From positions 1-10,098 of the forward strand of contig SFDG01000075.1 of assembly GCA_004558305.1 (NCBI GenBank): a stretch of DNA of 10,098 nucleotides. Reading direction: 5' to 3'. The translations under genes and the position numbers were made by a program. The stretch is from Phocaeicola plebeius. Lineage in GTDB: Bacteria > Bacteroidota > Bacteroidia > Bacteroidales > Bacteroidaceae. Positions 1 through 6,990 of this stretch are shown here, in pieces. The notes beneath the pieces are model-generated. The model was not told the DNA's origin. It was given only the letters and a program-made list of their open reading frames with translations, and searched no databases. The first letter of the stretch is position 1, and every line of letters starts with the position of its first letter.

Positions 1-205
1 TAACTCGTCGCTCGGTACGGGTGTCGTAGGCGGTATGGCCATCGGTACGCTGGCCCTGCTGTTCGTGGTGCCCGTGTTCTACATCGTCTTCGAGTACCTA
101 CAGGAAAAGGTGCGCAAGCCGATGCAGGTGGAAATGGACGAACAGGTACGACTGGAGATGGAACGCAGCCACCAGGAGAAGGACGAGCATACGTCATCTA
201 AGTAA
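1..205 (+). CDS. RND efflux pump inner-membrane permease, C-terminal end (partial)
   Basis: This is the final 67 codons of a gene that begins before the window; the reading frame starts at base 2 and ends at TAA 203-205. The visible peptide has a glycine-rich hydrophobic segment (GTGVVGGMAIGTLALLF onward, about residues 6-30) that matches the last transmembrane helix of AcrB/MexB-type (HAE1) pumps. A charged cytoplasmic tail rich in E, K, R and Q follows, ending in HTSSK. Such pumps use the proton gradient to export drugs, bile salts or other amphiphiles as part of a tripartite complex. The gene 22 bases downstream encodes the outer-membrane component, which supports the call. Substrate cannot be inferred from this fragment. 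Confidence 0.85.
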   Translation, partial: NSSLGTGVVGGMAIGTLALLFVVPVFYIVFEYLQEKVRKPMQVEMDEQVRLEMERSHQEKDEHTSSK

Positions 206-227
206 CCCCTACCAACAATTTCAAAGT

Positions 228-1595
228 ATGAAAAAAAACATCTTCACCATAGCCGCAACGGGCCTGCTGCTCAGCAGCTGCGGCATCTACAACAAGTACA
301 AGCCCGTACAGGAGGTGCCCGACCAGCTGTACGGCGAACAGCCGACGGCAACGGACGACACTGCCTCCATAGCCGACAAGAGCTGGAACGAACTGTTCAC
401 CGACCCGCACTTAGCGGCACTCATCGAAAAGGGACTGGCCAACAACACCGACTACCTCGCTGCCCAGCAGCGGGTGAAGGAGGCAGAGGCCACCCTGCTC
501 TCGGCGAAGCTCGCCTACCTGCCTTCGTTTGCCCTGGCTCCCCAGGGCACCGTGAGCAGCTTCGACAACCACAAGGCCACACAGACCTACACACTGCCGG
601 TCACTGCCTCGTGGGAACTGGACATCTTCGGGAAACTGCGTAACGCCAAACAGCAAGCCAAGGCCCTCTACGCCCAGAGCGAGGACTACCGGCAAGCCGT
701 GCGTACACAGCTGATAGCCGGCATCGCCAACACCTACTATACCCTGCTGATGCTCGACGCACAGCTCGCCATCAGCCAGGAGGCGGAAACATCGTGGAAG
801 GAGTCGGCCCGCAGCACCCGTGCCCTGATGGCGGCCGGACAGGCAAACGAAGCCGCTGCCTCGCAGATGGAGGCCGCTGCCTTCAGTGTGAGTGCCTCGG
901 TACTCGACCTGAAGGAACAGATCAACCAGGTGAAGAACAGCCTTTCGCTCCTGCTGGCCGAAACGCCGCACGACTTCCAGCGCGGCACCCTCGACGGGCT
1001 GCAACTGCCCGAACAGTTGGCAACAGGCATTCCGGTGGACTTGTTGTCCCGTCGTCCGGATGTACGCGCGGCCGAACGCAATCTGGAACAGGCTTTCTAT
1101 GCCACTAACCAGGCCCGTGCCTCGTTCTATCCCTCCGTGGTATTGAGCGGAAGTGCCGGATGGACCAACTCGGCAGGCGGCTACATCGTCAATCCGGGCA
1201 AGTTCATCGCCTCGGCAGTGGGCTCGCTAACGCAGCCCCTCTTCGCCCGTGGACAACTGACGGGCCAGCTGAAGATTGCCAAGGCAAAGCAGGAAGAAGC
1301 ACGGCTGAGCTTCGAACAGACCCTGCTGAATGCCGGAGTGGAAGTCAACGAAGCCTTGGAACAATACCAGACGGCCCGTTCCAAATCCCTCTTGTTCGAC
1401 CAGCAAGTGGAAGCATTGCAGAAAGCCTACCGCAGCACCTCGCTGCTGATGGAGCACGGCACCACCACCTACCTGGAGGTGCTGACCGCCCAGCAGTCGC
1501 TGCTCAACGCACAGCTGACACAAGTTGCTAACCGCTTTGCTGAGATTCAAGGGGTTGTCAACCTGTACAGTGCCTTAGGGGGCGGTGCAGAATAA
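228..1595 (+). CDS. TolC/NodT-family outer-membrane efflux lipoprotein
   Basis: The product (455 aa) is the outer-membrane channel of a tripartite efflux system. The N-terminus is a lipoprotein signal with lipobox LSSC and the acylated Cys at residue 18. Two outer-membrane efflux protein repeats follow (roughly residues 55-245 and 265-450), the internal duplication that builds the beta-barrel and alpha-helical tunnel. The segment GIPVDLLSRRPDVRAAE (267-283) is the family hallmark linking the two repeats, and LDIFGKLRNA (131-140) and PLFARGQLTGQL (337-348) are paired barrel segments. The length is normal for NodT-type proteins. The ATG at 228 is chosen because the signal peptide starts there; no Shine-Dalgarno is present, as is usual in Bacteroidetes. 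It sits 22 bases after the RND pump and is probably co-transcribed with it. The operon ends at the terminator downstream. The exported compound is unknown. Confidence 0.93.
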   Translation: MKKNIFTIAATGLLLSSCGIYNKYKPVQEVPDQLYGEQPTATDDTASIADKSWNELFTDPHLAALIEKGLANNTDYLAAQQRVKEAEATLLSAKLAYLPSFALAPQGTVSSFDNHKATQTYTLPVTASWELDIFGKLRNAKQQAKALYAQSEDYRQAVRTQLIAGIANTYYTLLMLDAQLAISQEAETSWKESARSTRALMAAGQANEAAASQMEAAAFSVSASVLDLKEQINQVKNSLSLLLAETPHDFQRGTLDGLQLPEQLATGIPVDLLSRRPDVRAAERNLEQAFYATNQARASFYPSVVLSGSAGWTNSAGGYIVNPGKFIASAVGSLTQPLFARGQLTGQLKIAKAKQEEARLSFEQTLLNAGVEVNEALEQYQTARSKSLLFDQQVEALQKAYRSTSLLMEHGTTTYLEVLTAQQSLLNAQLTQVANRFAEIQGVVNLYSALGGGAE

Positions 1596-1632
1596 ATCCC
1601 GTTTCTGTTTTTTTATTCATACTACTAACGAA

Positions 1633-1672
1633 GGGCTGTCCGGAAAGTGATTTTAGGACAGCCCGTTTTTTT
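1633..1672 (+). terminator. Intrinsic terminator after the efflux operon
   Basis: A perfect 9-bp stem, GGGCTGTCC (1633-1641) with GGACAGCCC (1656-1664), encloses a 14-base loop and is followed by G and seven T (1666-1672). It lies 37 bases after the stop of the efflux lipoprotein and is oriented to stop + strand transcription. It separates the efflux operon from the kinase/nucleotidyltransferase operon. Confidence 0.9.
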
Positions 1673-1688
1673 GTGTATGATGAATCAA

Positions 1689-1715
1689 AGTGGCGAACGG
1701 AGCAGTTCCGCCACT
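1689..1715. repeat. Short imperfect inverted repeat upstream of the kinase promoter
   Basis: AGTGGCG (1689-1695) pairs with CGCCACT (1709-1715), and AAC (1696-1698) pairs with GTT (1705-1707), leaving one bulged C (1708) and a 6-base loop. No T tract follows on the + strand, so it is not an obvious terminator. It ends about 28 bases before the -33 box of the next promoter and could be a regulator site or a leftover hairpin. Its function is unknown. Confidence 0.45.
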
Positions 1716-1743
1716 GGCATTCCCGCAAAAAAAACCATTTTTC

Positions 1744-1775
1744 TTTGGCTGATTTGCTACAAATCCTTAACTTTG
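1744..1775 (+). promoter_or_regulatory. Bacteroidetes-type promoter for the kinase/nucleotidyltransferase operon
   Basis: A -33 box TTTG (1744-1747) and a -7 box TAACTTTG (1768-1775, exact match to TAnnTTTG) are separated by 20 bases, the spacing expected for the Bacteroidetes primary sigma factor. Transcription would start near 1780-1783, leaving a leader of under 20 bases before the ATG at 1799. Confidence 0.75.
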
Positions 1776-1798
1776 TTAATTGAGAAACTCAACCCACT

Positions 1799-3223
1799 AT
1801 GACAACAAATTCAGAAACACTGCAACAGCTCTATCTCGCCACCACCGGCCATCGTCCCACTTCCGTAGAAATCCTTCCCGGAGCAGGGTCCAACCGACGC
1901 TATTACCGCCTGAGGGGCACCCCAACCCTCATCGGTGTATGCGGTACTTCCGTGGACGAGAACAAGGCATTCATCTACATGGCCCGCCATTTCGAGGAGA
2001 AGGGGCTGCCCGTTCCGCATGTCCATGCCACCAGCCAGGACCTGTCCTGCTACCTACAGGACGATTTGGGAAACACCCTGCTTTTCGATGCCATCGCCCA
2101 CGGCCGGGAAACGGGCCGGTTCGATGCCGACGAAGTGGCCTTGCTGCGCAAGACCATCCGGCTGCTGCCCCGCCTGCAGTGTGAAGGAGCGGAAGATATG
2201 GACTTCAGTGTCTGCCATCCGCAGCCCGAGTTCAACCGCCGCAGCATCCTATGGGACTTGAGCTATTTCAAATACTGCTTTCTGAAGGCCACGGGACTGG
2301 AGTTCCAGGAGGACCGGCTGGAGGATGACTACGAAAAGATGTGCGACATCCTGCTGTCGACCCCTACCCCCACCTTCATGTACCGCGATTTCCAGAGCCG
2401 CAATGTGATGGTGCGCCATGGCGAACCGTTCTTCATCGATTTCCAGGGCGGACGGAAAGGTCCCGTCTTCTACGATGTCGCCTCGTTCCTCTGGCAGGCC
2501 AAAGCACATTTCTCGCCTGAACTGCGGAACGAGCTGATGGCCGACTACCTGGACGAGCTCCGCCATTACCTGCCCATGTCGGAAGAGAATTTTCGCCACC
2601 AGCTGCGCCACTATGTCTTGTTCCGGACCCTTCAGGTTCTCGGAGCCTACGGCTTCCGGGGCTATTTCGAGCGGAAACCGCACTTTCTGCAGAGTGTGCC
2701 TTTCGCCGTGGAAAACCTGCGCCAGCTGCTGGCCGAAGGATTCCCCGACTATCCATACCTCAGCCAGGTGCTGGAGGAACTGACCAACCTGCCTCAGTTC
2801 GTCTTCGAACGCAACAAGCGGAAACTGACGGTACGGGTGATGAGCTTTTCCTACCGCAAGGGAATTCCCGAAGACCCCAGCGGCAACGGAGGAGGCTATG
2901 TGTTCGACTGCCGGGGTGTCCACAACCCGGGCCGCTACGAACAGTACCGGAACCTGACAGGCAGGGACGAACCCGTCATCCGCTTCCTGGAAGAAGACGG
3001 AGAAATCCTGACCTTCCTGACCCAGGTGGACACCCTAGTGGATGCCCACGTACAGCGCTATCTGGAACGGGGGTTCGAGCACTTGATGGTCTGCTTTGGC
3101 TGTACGGGCGGACAGCACCGCTCAGTCTATGCCGCCGAACATGTGGCCCGCCACCTGCACGAGAAATTCGGCATCCGTGTGGAACTGGAACACCGGGAGC
3201 AGCAGATTCTTCAGATTGTTTAA
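1799..3223 (+). CDS. AmgK-like sugar kinase fused to a RapZ C-terminal domain
   Basis: The product has 474 residues in two parts. Residues about 20-335 form an aminoglycoside-phosphotransferase-fold kinase: an ATP-loop region PGAGSNRRYYRL (27-38), a catalytic loop YRDFQSRN (195-202, base D197) and a metal-binding segment FIDFQGG (212-218, D214) followed by GPVFYDVASFLW. This DFQ..GP..YD..S pattern resembles AmgK, the anomeric kinase that makes MurNAc/GlcNAc 1-phosphate. The His usual at the start of the catalytic loop is Tyr195 here. Residues about 342-470 match the C-terminal domain of RapZ (YVFDCRGVHNPG, LTGRDEPV and the signature GCTGGQHRSVY at 434-444). In E. coli this domain binds GlmY/GlmZ RNA and glucosamine-6-phosphate. 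The RapZ N-terminal P-loop ATPase domain is absent. The gene has its own promoter and lies 22 bases before a MurU-like gene, which favours a role in cell-wall sugar salvage. The substrate and the function of the second domain are inferred. Confidence 0.82.
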   Translation: MTTNSETLQQLYLATTGHRPTSVEILPGAGSNRRYYRLRGTPTLIGVCGTSVDENKAFIYMARHFEEKGLPVPHVHATSQDLSCYLQDDLGNTLLFDAIAHGRETGRFDADEVALLRKTIRLLPRLQCEGAEDMDFSVCHPQPEFNRRSILWDLSYFKYCFLKATGLEFQEDRLEDDYEKMCDILLSTPTPTFMYRDFQSRNVMVRHGEPFFIDFQGGRKGPVFYDVASFLWQAKAHFSPELRNELMADYLDELRHYLPMSEENFRHQLRHYVLFRTLQVLGAYGFRGYFERKPHFLQSVPFAVENLRQLLAEGFPDYPYLSQVLEELTNLPQFVFERNKRKLTVRVMSFSYRKGIPEDPSGNGGGYVFDCRGVHNPGRYEQYRNLTGRDEPVIRFLEEDGEILTFLTQVDTLVDAHVQRYLERGFEHLMVCFGCTGGQHRSVYAAEHVARHLHEKFGIRVELEHREQQILQIV

Positions 3224-3245
3224 CCCTTTCCCTTGATACTACGAC

Positions 3246-3983
3246 ATGAAAGCCATGCTATTTGCCGCCGGACTGGGCACCCGGCTGAAACCGCTGACCG
3301 ACACGATGCCCAAGGCACTGGTACCTGTCGCCGGCAGACCGATGCTGGAACACGTGATTCTCCGACTGAAAGCAGCCGGATTCACGGAACTGGTCATCAA
3401 CATTCATCATTTCGGAGAACAGATCATCACCTTTCTCCGTGCGCAACAGGATTTCGGACTGACCATCCACATCAGCGATGAACGCGGAGCGTTGTTAGAT
3501 ACCGGAGGAGGCATTCGCAAAGCCGCTCCTTTCTTCGATAACGGAGAACCGTTCCTGGTCCACAACGTGGACATCCTTTCGAATGCAGACTTACGTCAGC
3601 TGTACACCGACCATCAGAACAGCGGCAACGAGGCTACGCTGTTAGTCAGTCCGCGCACCACTACCCGCTACCTCCTGTTCGACCACCGTCAACGTCTCTG
3701 CGGGTGGATTCATAAGGGGACGGGGCAGACAAAGCCGGAAGGCTTCACCTATTCCCCCTCGCTGCACCAGGAATATGCTTTCAGTGGCATCCACGTCTTC
3801 TCCCCCTCCCTGTTCCGCTACATGAACTCACAGTGGCAGGGCAAGTTCTCCATCACCGATTTCTACTTGGCGGTATGCCATCAGGCATGCATCGGCGGCA
3901 GCATCCGTCCCGACCTGCAACTGATAGACATCGGCAAGCCCGAAACACTGGCAAAAGCAGCAGACTTTCTGAAGAAATGTTGA
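3246..3983 (+). CDS. MurU-like sugar-1-phosphate nucleotidyltransferase
   Basis: The product (245 aa) transfers a nucleotide from an NTP to a sugar 1-phosphate. The N-terminus carries the nucleotide-binding signature MLFAAGLGTRLKPLTDTMPK (residues 4-23), including G-x-G-T-R and the PK lysine. LLDTGGGIRKA (83-93) follows, then HNVDI (106-110), whose D109 is the expected metal ligand, and a late D228 in LIDIGKPE. The size and the TGGGI motif resemble MurU of Pseudomonas (MurNAc-1-phosphate uridylyltransferase) more than the longer RmlA or GlmU enzymes. The preceding gene encodes an AmgK-like kinase, so the two probably act in sequence: sugar to sugar 1-phosphate to NDP-sugar. That would feed peptidoglycan precursors while bypassing the glucosamine-6-phosphate route. 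A mannose-1-phosphate guanylyltransferase-like role is the main alternative. The ATG at 3246 puts the signature at the usual distance from the N-terminus. Confidence 0.82.
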   Translation: MKAMLFAAGLGTRLKPLTDTMPKALVPVAGRPMLEHVILRLKAAGFTELVINIHHFGEQIITFLRAQQDFGLTIHISDERGALLDTGGGIRKAAPFFDNGEPFLVHNVDILSNADLRQLYTDHQNSGNEATLLVSPRTTTRYLLFDHRQRLCGWIHKGTGQTKPEGFTYSPSLHQEYAFSGIHVFSPSLFRYMNSQWQGKFSITDFYLAVCHQACIGGSIRPDLQLIDIGKPETLAKAADFLKKC

Positions 3984-3986
3984 TAT

Positions 3987-4113
3987 AAACACAGAGTCAC
4001 AGAGAGATAAAACACAAAGAATAGAAGAAAGGAAGAAATTAGCCATTATCCCTTTGTCCCTTTGTCTCTTTGTGTTCAAAGAAAAAACTCTGTCGCTCTG
4101 TGACTCTGTGTTT
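3987..4113. repeat. Nested inverted repeat with 8-bp tandem units
   Basis: An exact 18-bp inverted repeat, AAACACAGAGTCACAGAG (3987-4004) and its complement (4096-4113), encloses a second exact 10-bp pair, AACACAAAGA (4011-4020) with TCTTTGTGTT (4067-4076). The right side is built from 8-bp units: CCCTTTGT (4050-4057), CCCTTTGT (4058-4065), CTCTTTGT (4066-4073), then CTCTGTCG (4088-4095), CTCTGTGA (4096-4103), CTCTGTGT (4104-4111). Each triplet is followed by TTCAAAG (4075-4081 and 4112-4118) and an A-rich run. The block starts 3 bases after the nucleotidyltransferase stop. I see no coding signal in it. It may fold as a large hairpin between the convergent genes. Confidence 0.85.
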
Positions 4114-4120
4114 CAAAGTC

Positions 4121-4199
4121 AAAAAAAATCTGTGGTCATCCGTAACATCTGTGTGCATCTGTGGCCCATTCCGACACACGCAGACACACACAGATACAC
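4121..4199. repeat. 10-bp tandem units with inverted copies; possible metH terminator
   Basis: Units ATCTGTGGTC (4128-4137), ATCCGTAAC (4138-4146), ATCTGTGTGC (4147-4156) and ATCTGTGGCC (4157-4166) are followed by inverted copies in the ACACACGCAGACACACACAG run (4174-4193), including CACACAGAT (4187-4195), the exact complement of ATCTGTGTG (4147-4155). Read on the - strand after the metH stop, the inverted units precede eight T (opposite 4121-4128), so the block could fold and terminate metH transcription. The terminator role is inferred; the repeat structure is visible. Confidence 0.65.
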
Positions 4200-4201
4200 T
4201 T

Positions 4202-6961
4202 TTAGAACAACTGCAACCTGTTCCGCTGCGCCTCCGCCAGCGACACCGTCTGCACCGCCTTCTGCCCGTTCTTCTCACGAAGCACTCGGTACTCCTCCTC
4301 CAGCTGCTCCACAAACGCCGCCCGCTGGTCAGGATTCAGCAACTTCGCCGCCACCGGAGCATTCAGCGACGCATCCTTCATGTAGACCACCGGCGCATGA
4401 TAGACCGGCGCAATCTTCAAAGCCGTATGAAGCTTCGAAGTCGTAGCCCCACCAATCATCACCGGAATATGCAAGCCCGCCCGTTCCAGTTCCGTCACCA
4501 CGTGCACCATCTCCTCCAGCGAAGGCGTAATCAGTCCGCTCAGACCGATGATGTCCACCTGTTCGCGGATAGCCGTCGCCACAATCTGTTCAGCCGGCAC
4601 CATCACGCCGAGGTCGATGATCTCGTAGTTGTTGCACGCCATCACCACCGACACTATGTTCTTGCCAATGTCGTGCACATCTCCCTTCACCGTTGCCACC
4701 AGCACCTTTCCGGCCTTTCTCGCCCCTTCCGTCTTCTCCGCCTCGATGTACGGCTGCAAGATAGCCACCGCCTTCTTCATCGTGCGGGCCGTCTTCACCA
4801 CTTGCGGCAAGAACATCTTGCCCGCCCCGAACAGGTCGCCTACATGGTTCATCCCAGCCATGAGCGGCCCCTCGATGATGTCCACGGCATGCGGATAACC
4901 GGCCAATGCCTCGTGCAAGTCCTCCTCCAGCCAGTCGCCCAAGCCCTTCACCAAAGCATACTGCAGTCGTTCCTCCACGCTCATTCCCTCGCGCCAAGTA
5001 AGATGAGACTCCTCGGCAGCCGCCGAAGACACCGCCCCCTCCTTCTCCGCCTTCAGCCGATCAGCCGTCTCAATCAGCCGTTCGGCAGCATCCGGACGGC
5101 GGTTCAGCACCACATCCTCAATGCGCTCCAGGATGTCGGCAGGAATGTCGGTATAGAGCACCGACGCAGCCGGATTGACAATGCCCATGTCCATTCCTTC
5201 GCGGATGGCATGGTACAGGAAGACAGCGTGCATCGCCTCCCGAATATAGTTGTTTCCCCGGAACGAGAATGACAGGTTGCTCACCCCGCCGCTGACATGC
5301 GCCCCCGGCAGGTGCTGCCGGATCCATCTGGCCGCCCGGATGAAATCCACGGCATAATTGTCATGTTCCGCCATGCCCGTCGCCACCGCCAGCACGTTGG
5401 GGTCGAAGATAATGTCCTGCGGGCGGAACCCCACCTGCTCGGTCAGGATGCGGTAGGCCCGTTCGCACACCTCTATCTTGCGGGCAAACGTATCCGCCTG
5501 GCCTTTCTCGTCGAACGCCATGACAATCACCGCCGCCCCATACTCCTTCACGGTGCGGGCATGTTCGATGAACTTCTCCTCCCCTTCCTTCAACGAGATG
5601 GAATTCACCACACACTTACCCTGCACACACTTCAGGCCAGCCACGATGACCTCCCATTTCGACGAGTCAATCATCAGCGGAACCCGTGCTATTTCAGGTT
5701 CCGAAGCAATCAGGTTCAGGAAAGTCGTCATCTCGGCAGCCGCGTCCAGCAGACCGTCGTCCATATTGATGTCGAGCACTAACGCCCCGTCGTCCACCTG
5801 CTTGCGGGCAATACTCAGGGCCTCCTCGTACTTCTTCTCGTTGATCAGACGGAGGAACTTGCGCGACCCGGCCACGTTGCAACGTTCGCCCACGTTGACG
5901 AAGTTGATCTCGGGCGTCAGCTGCAGCAGCTCCAGTCCCGACAGCCACAGGTAGGGTGAAGCAGGTACCGGCACATGAGGCTTCGCCCCCTCCACCAGTT
6001 CCCGGTAACGGGCAATGTACTGTTCAGTCGTTCCGCAGCATCCCCCGATAATGTTCACCAGCCCCTCACGTACATACTCGCCCACTTCCGCCGCCATTTC
6101 TTCAGGGGTCTGATCATACTGTCCCAGGCTGTTGGGCAGTCCGGCATTGGGATAAGCACTGATATAATAAGGTGCTTTCCGGGCCAGGAGTTCGAGGAAA
6201 GGCTTCAGTTGGCGGGCACCGAACGAGCAGTTCAGTCCCACAGAAAAGACATCGGCATGCTGGATAGAAGCGAGGAACGCTTCGAGCGTCTGTCCCGACA
6301 GCGTGCGTCCCGACACATCGGCCACCGTGGCCGACAGCATCAGGGGGACCTTCCGTCCCGTCGTTTCCATCGCCTGTCCGGCAGCCAACACAGCCGCCTT
6401 GGCATTGAGCGTATCGAAAATGGTCTCTATGAGCAAAGCATCCACTCCCCCTTCGAGCAGGGCTTCCATCTGTTCGCGATAGGCAGCTGCCAGTTCGTCG
6501 AAGGTCAGGGCACGGAACGCCGGATTGTTCACATCAGGACTCATGGAGCAGGTTTTGTTGGTAGGTCCCACCGAGCCGGCCACGAAACGCGGCTTGTCGG
6601 GTCGACACCGGGTATAGTCGTCCGCCAGACGGCGGGCCAGACGTGCCGCCACGAGGTTCATCTCCCGGCAGTGCGACTGCAAGTGATAGTCGGCCATCGA
6701 AATCCGGTTCGCACTGAACGTATTGGTTTCGATAATGTCGGCCCCCGCTTCGAGGTATTTGCGATGAATGTCTTCTATCACATCGGGGCGTGTCAGCACC
6801 AGCATGTCGTTGTTGCCCTTCATCAGCCCCGGCAAATCGCGGAAACGTTCTCCCCGGAAATCCTCTTCCGTCAGATGGTATTGCTGGATCATGGTGCCCA
6901 TGGCACCGTCCAGCACAAGGATACGTTCCTGCACCAGCTGTTGTATTGTCTTTGTCTGCAT
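4202..6961 (-). CDS. metH: Cobalamin-dependent methionine synthase lacking the reactivation domain
   Basis: The enzyme moves a methyl group from 5-methyl-tetrahydrofolate to homocysteine through methylcobalamin. The domains in the 919-aa product are, in order: homocysteine-binding barrel (about 10-320) with zinc ligands C245 (GLNCSFGA), C308 and C309 (GGCCG); folate-binding barrel (about 350-615, beginning INFVNVGERCNVAGSRKF); four-helix cap (about 650-740); and cobalamin-binding domain (about 750-885) with DVHDIGKN, whose H763 is the lower axial ligand. The protein stops at QRNRLQLF, where the E. coli enzyme (1227 aa) continues into its AdoMet-dependent reactivation domain. I chose ATG 6961. 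A TTG at 6994 would add 11 residues but overlap the smpB stop, and MQTKTIQQLVQERILVLDGAMG is the usual start context. The gene lies 29 bases after smpB, without a promoter I can see between them. Confidence 0.95.
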   Translation of the reverse strand: MQTKTIQQLVQERILVLDGAMGTMIQQYHLTEEDFRGERFRDLPGLMKGNNDMLVLTRPDVIEDIHRKYLEAGADIIETNTFSANRISMADYHLQSHCREMNLVAARLARRLADDYTRCRPDKPRFVAGSVGPTNKTCSMSPDVNNPAFRALTFDELAAAYREQMEALLEGGVDALLIETIFDTLNAKAAVLAAGQAMETTGRKVPLMLSATVADVSGRTLSGQTLEAFLASIQHADVFSVGLNCSFGARQLKPFLELLARKAPYYISAYPNAGLPNSLGQYDQTPEEMAAEVGEYVREGLVNIIGGCCGTTEQYIARYRELVEGAKPHVPVPASPYLWLSGLELLQLTPEINFVNVGERCNVAGSRKFLRLINEKKYEEALSIARKQVDDGALVLDINMDDGLLDAAAEMTTFLNLIASEPEIARVPLMIDSSKWEVIVAGLKCVQGKCVVNSISLKEGEEKFIEHARTVKEYGAAVIVMAFDEKGQADTFARKIEVCERAYRILTEQVGFRPQDIIFDPNVLAVATGMAEHDNYAVDFIRAARWIRQHLPGAHVSGGVSNLSFSFRGNNYIREAMHAVFLYHAIREGMDMGIVNPAASVLYTDIPADILERIEDVVLNRRPDAAERLIETADRLKAEKEGAVSSAAAEESHLTWREGMSVEERLQYALVKGLGDWLEEDLHEALAGYPHAVDIIEGPLMAGMNHVGDLFGAGKMFLPQVVKTARTMKKAVAILQPYIEAEKTEGARKAGKVLVATVKGDVHDIGKNIVSVVMACNNYEIIDLGVMVPAEQIVATAIREQVDIIGLSGLITPSLEEMVHVVTELERAGLHIPVMIGGATTSKLHTALKIAPVYHAPVVYMKDASLNAPVAAKLLNPDQRAAFVEQLEEEYRVLREKNGQKAVQTVSLAEAQRNRLQLF

Positions 6962-6990
6962 AGCTTTATTGTAACACGTTTCCCTTCCGG

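Noticed and set aside
2249..2923. A 224-codon open frame on the - strand within the kinase gene
   Set aside because: Fully inside the kinase-RapZ fusion, whose frame shows conserved motifs throughout; no promoter or family motif.
3984..4201. The repeat block as a CRISPR array
   Set aside because: Units are only 8-10 bp, contiguous and degenerate, with no spacers of uniform length and no cas genes nearby.
4070..5272. A 400-codon open frame on the + strand opposite metH
   Set aside because: It runs antisense to a gene with clear domain motifs, its peptide is full of His, Arg, Leu and Ser with no recognisable fold, and it starts inside the repeat block. It reflects GC-rich codon use on the other strand.
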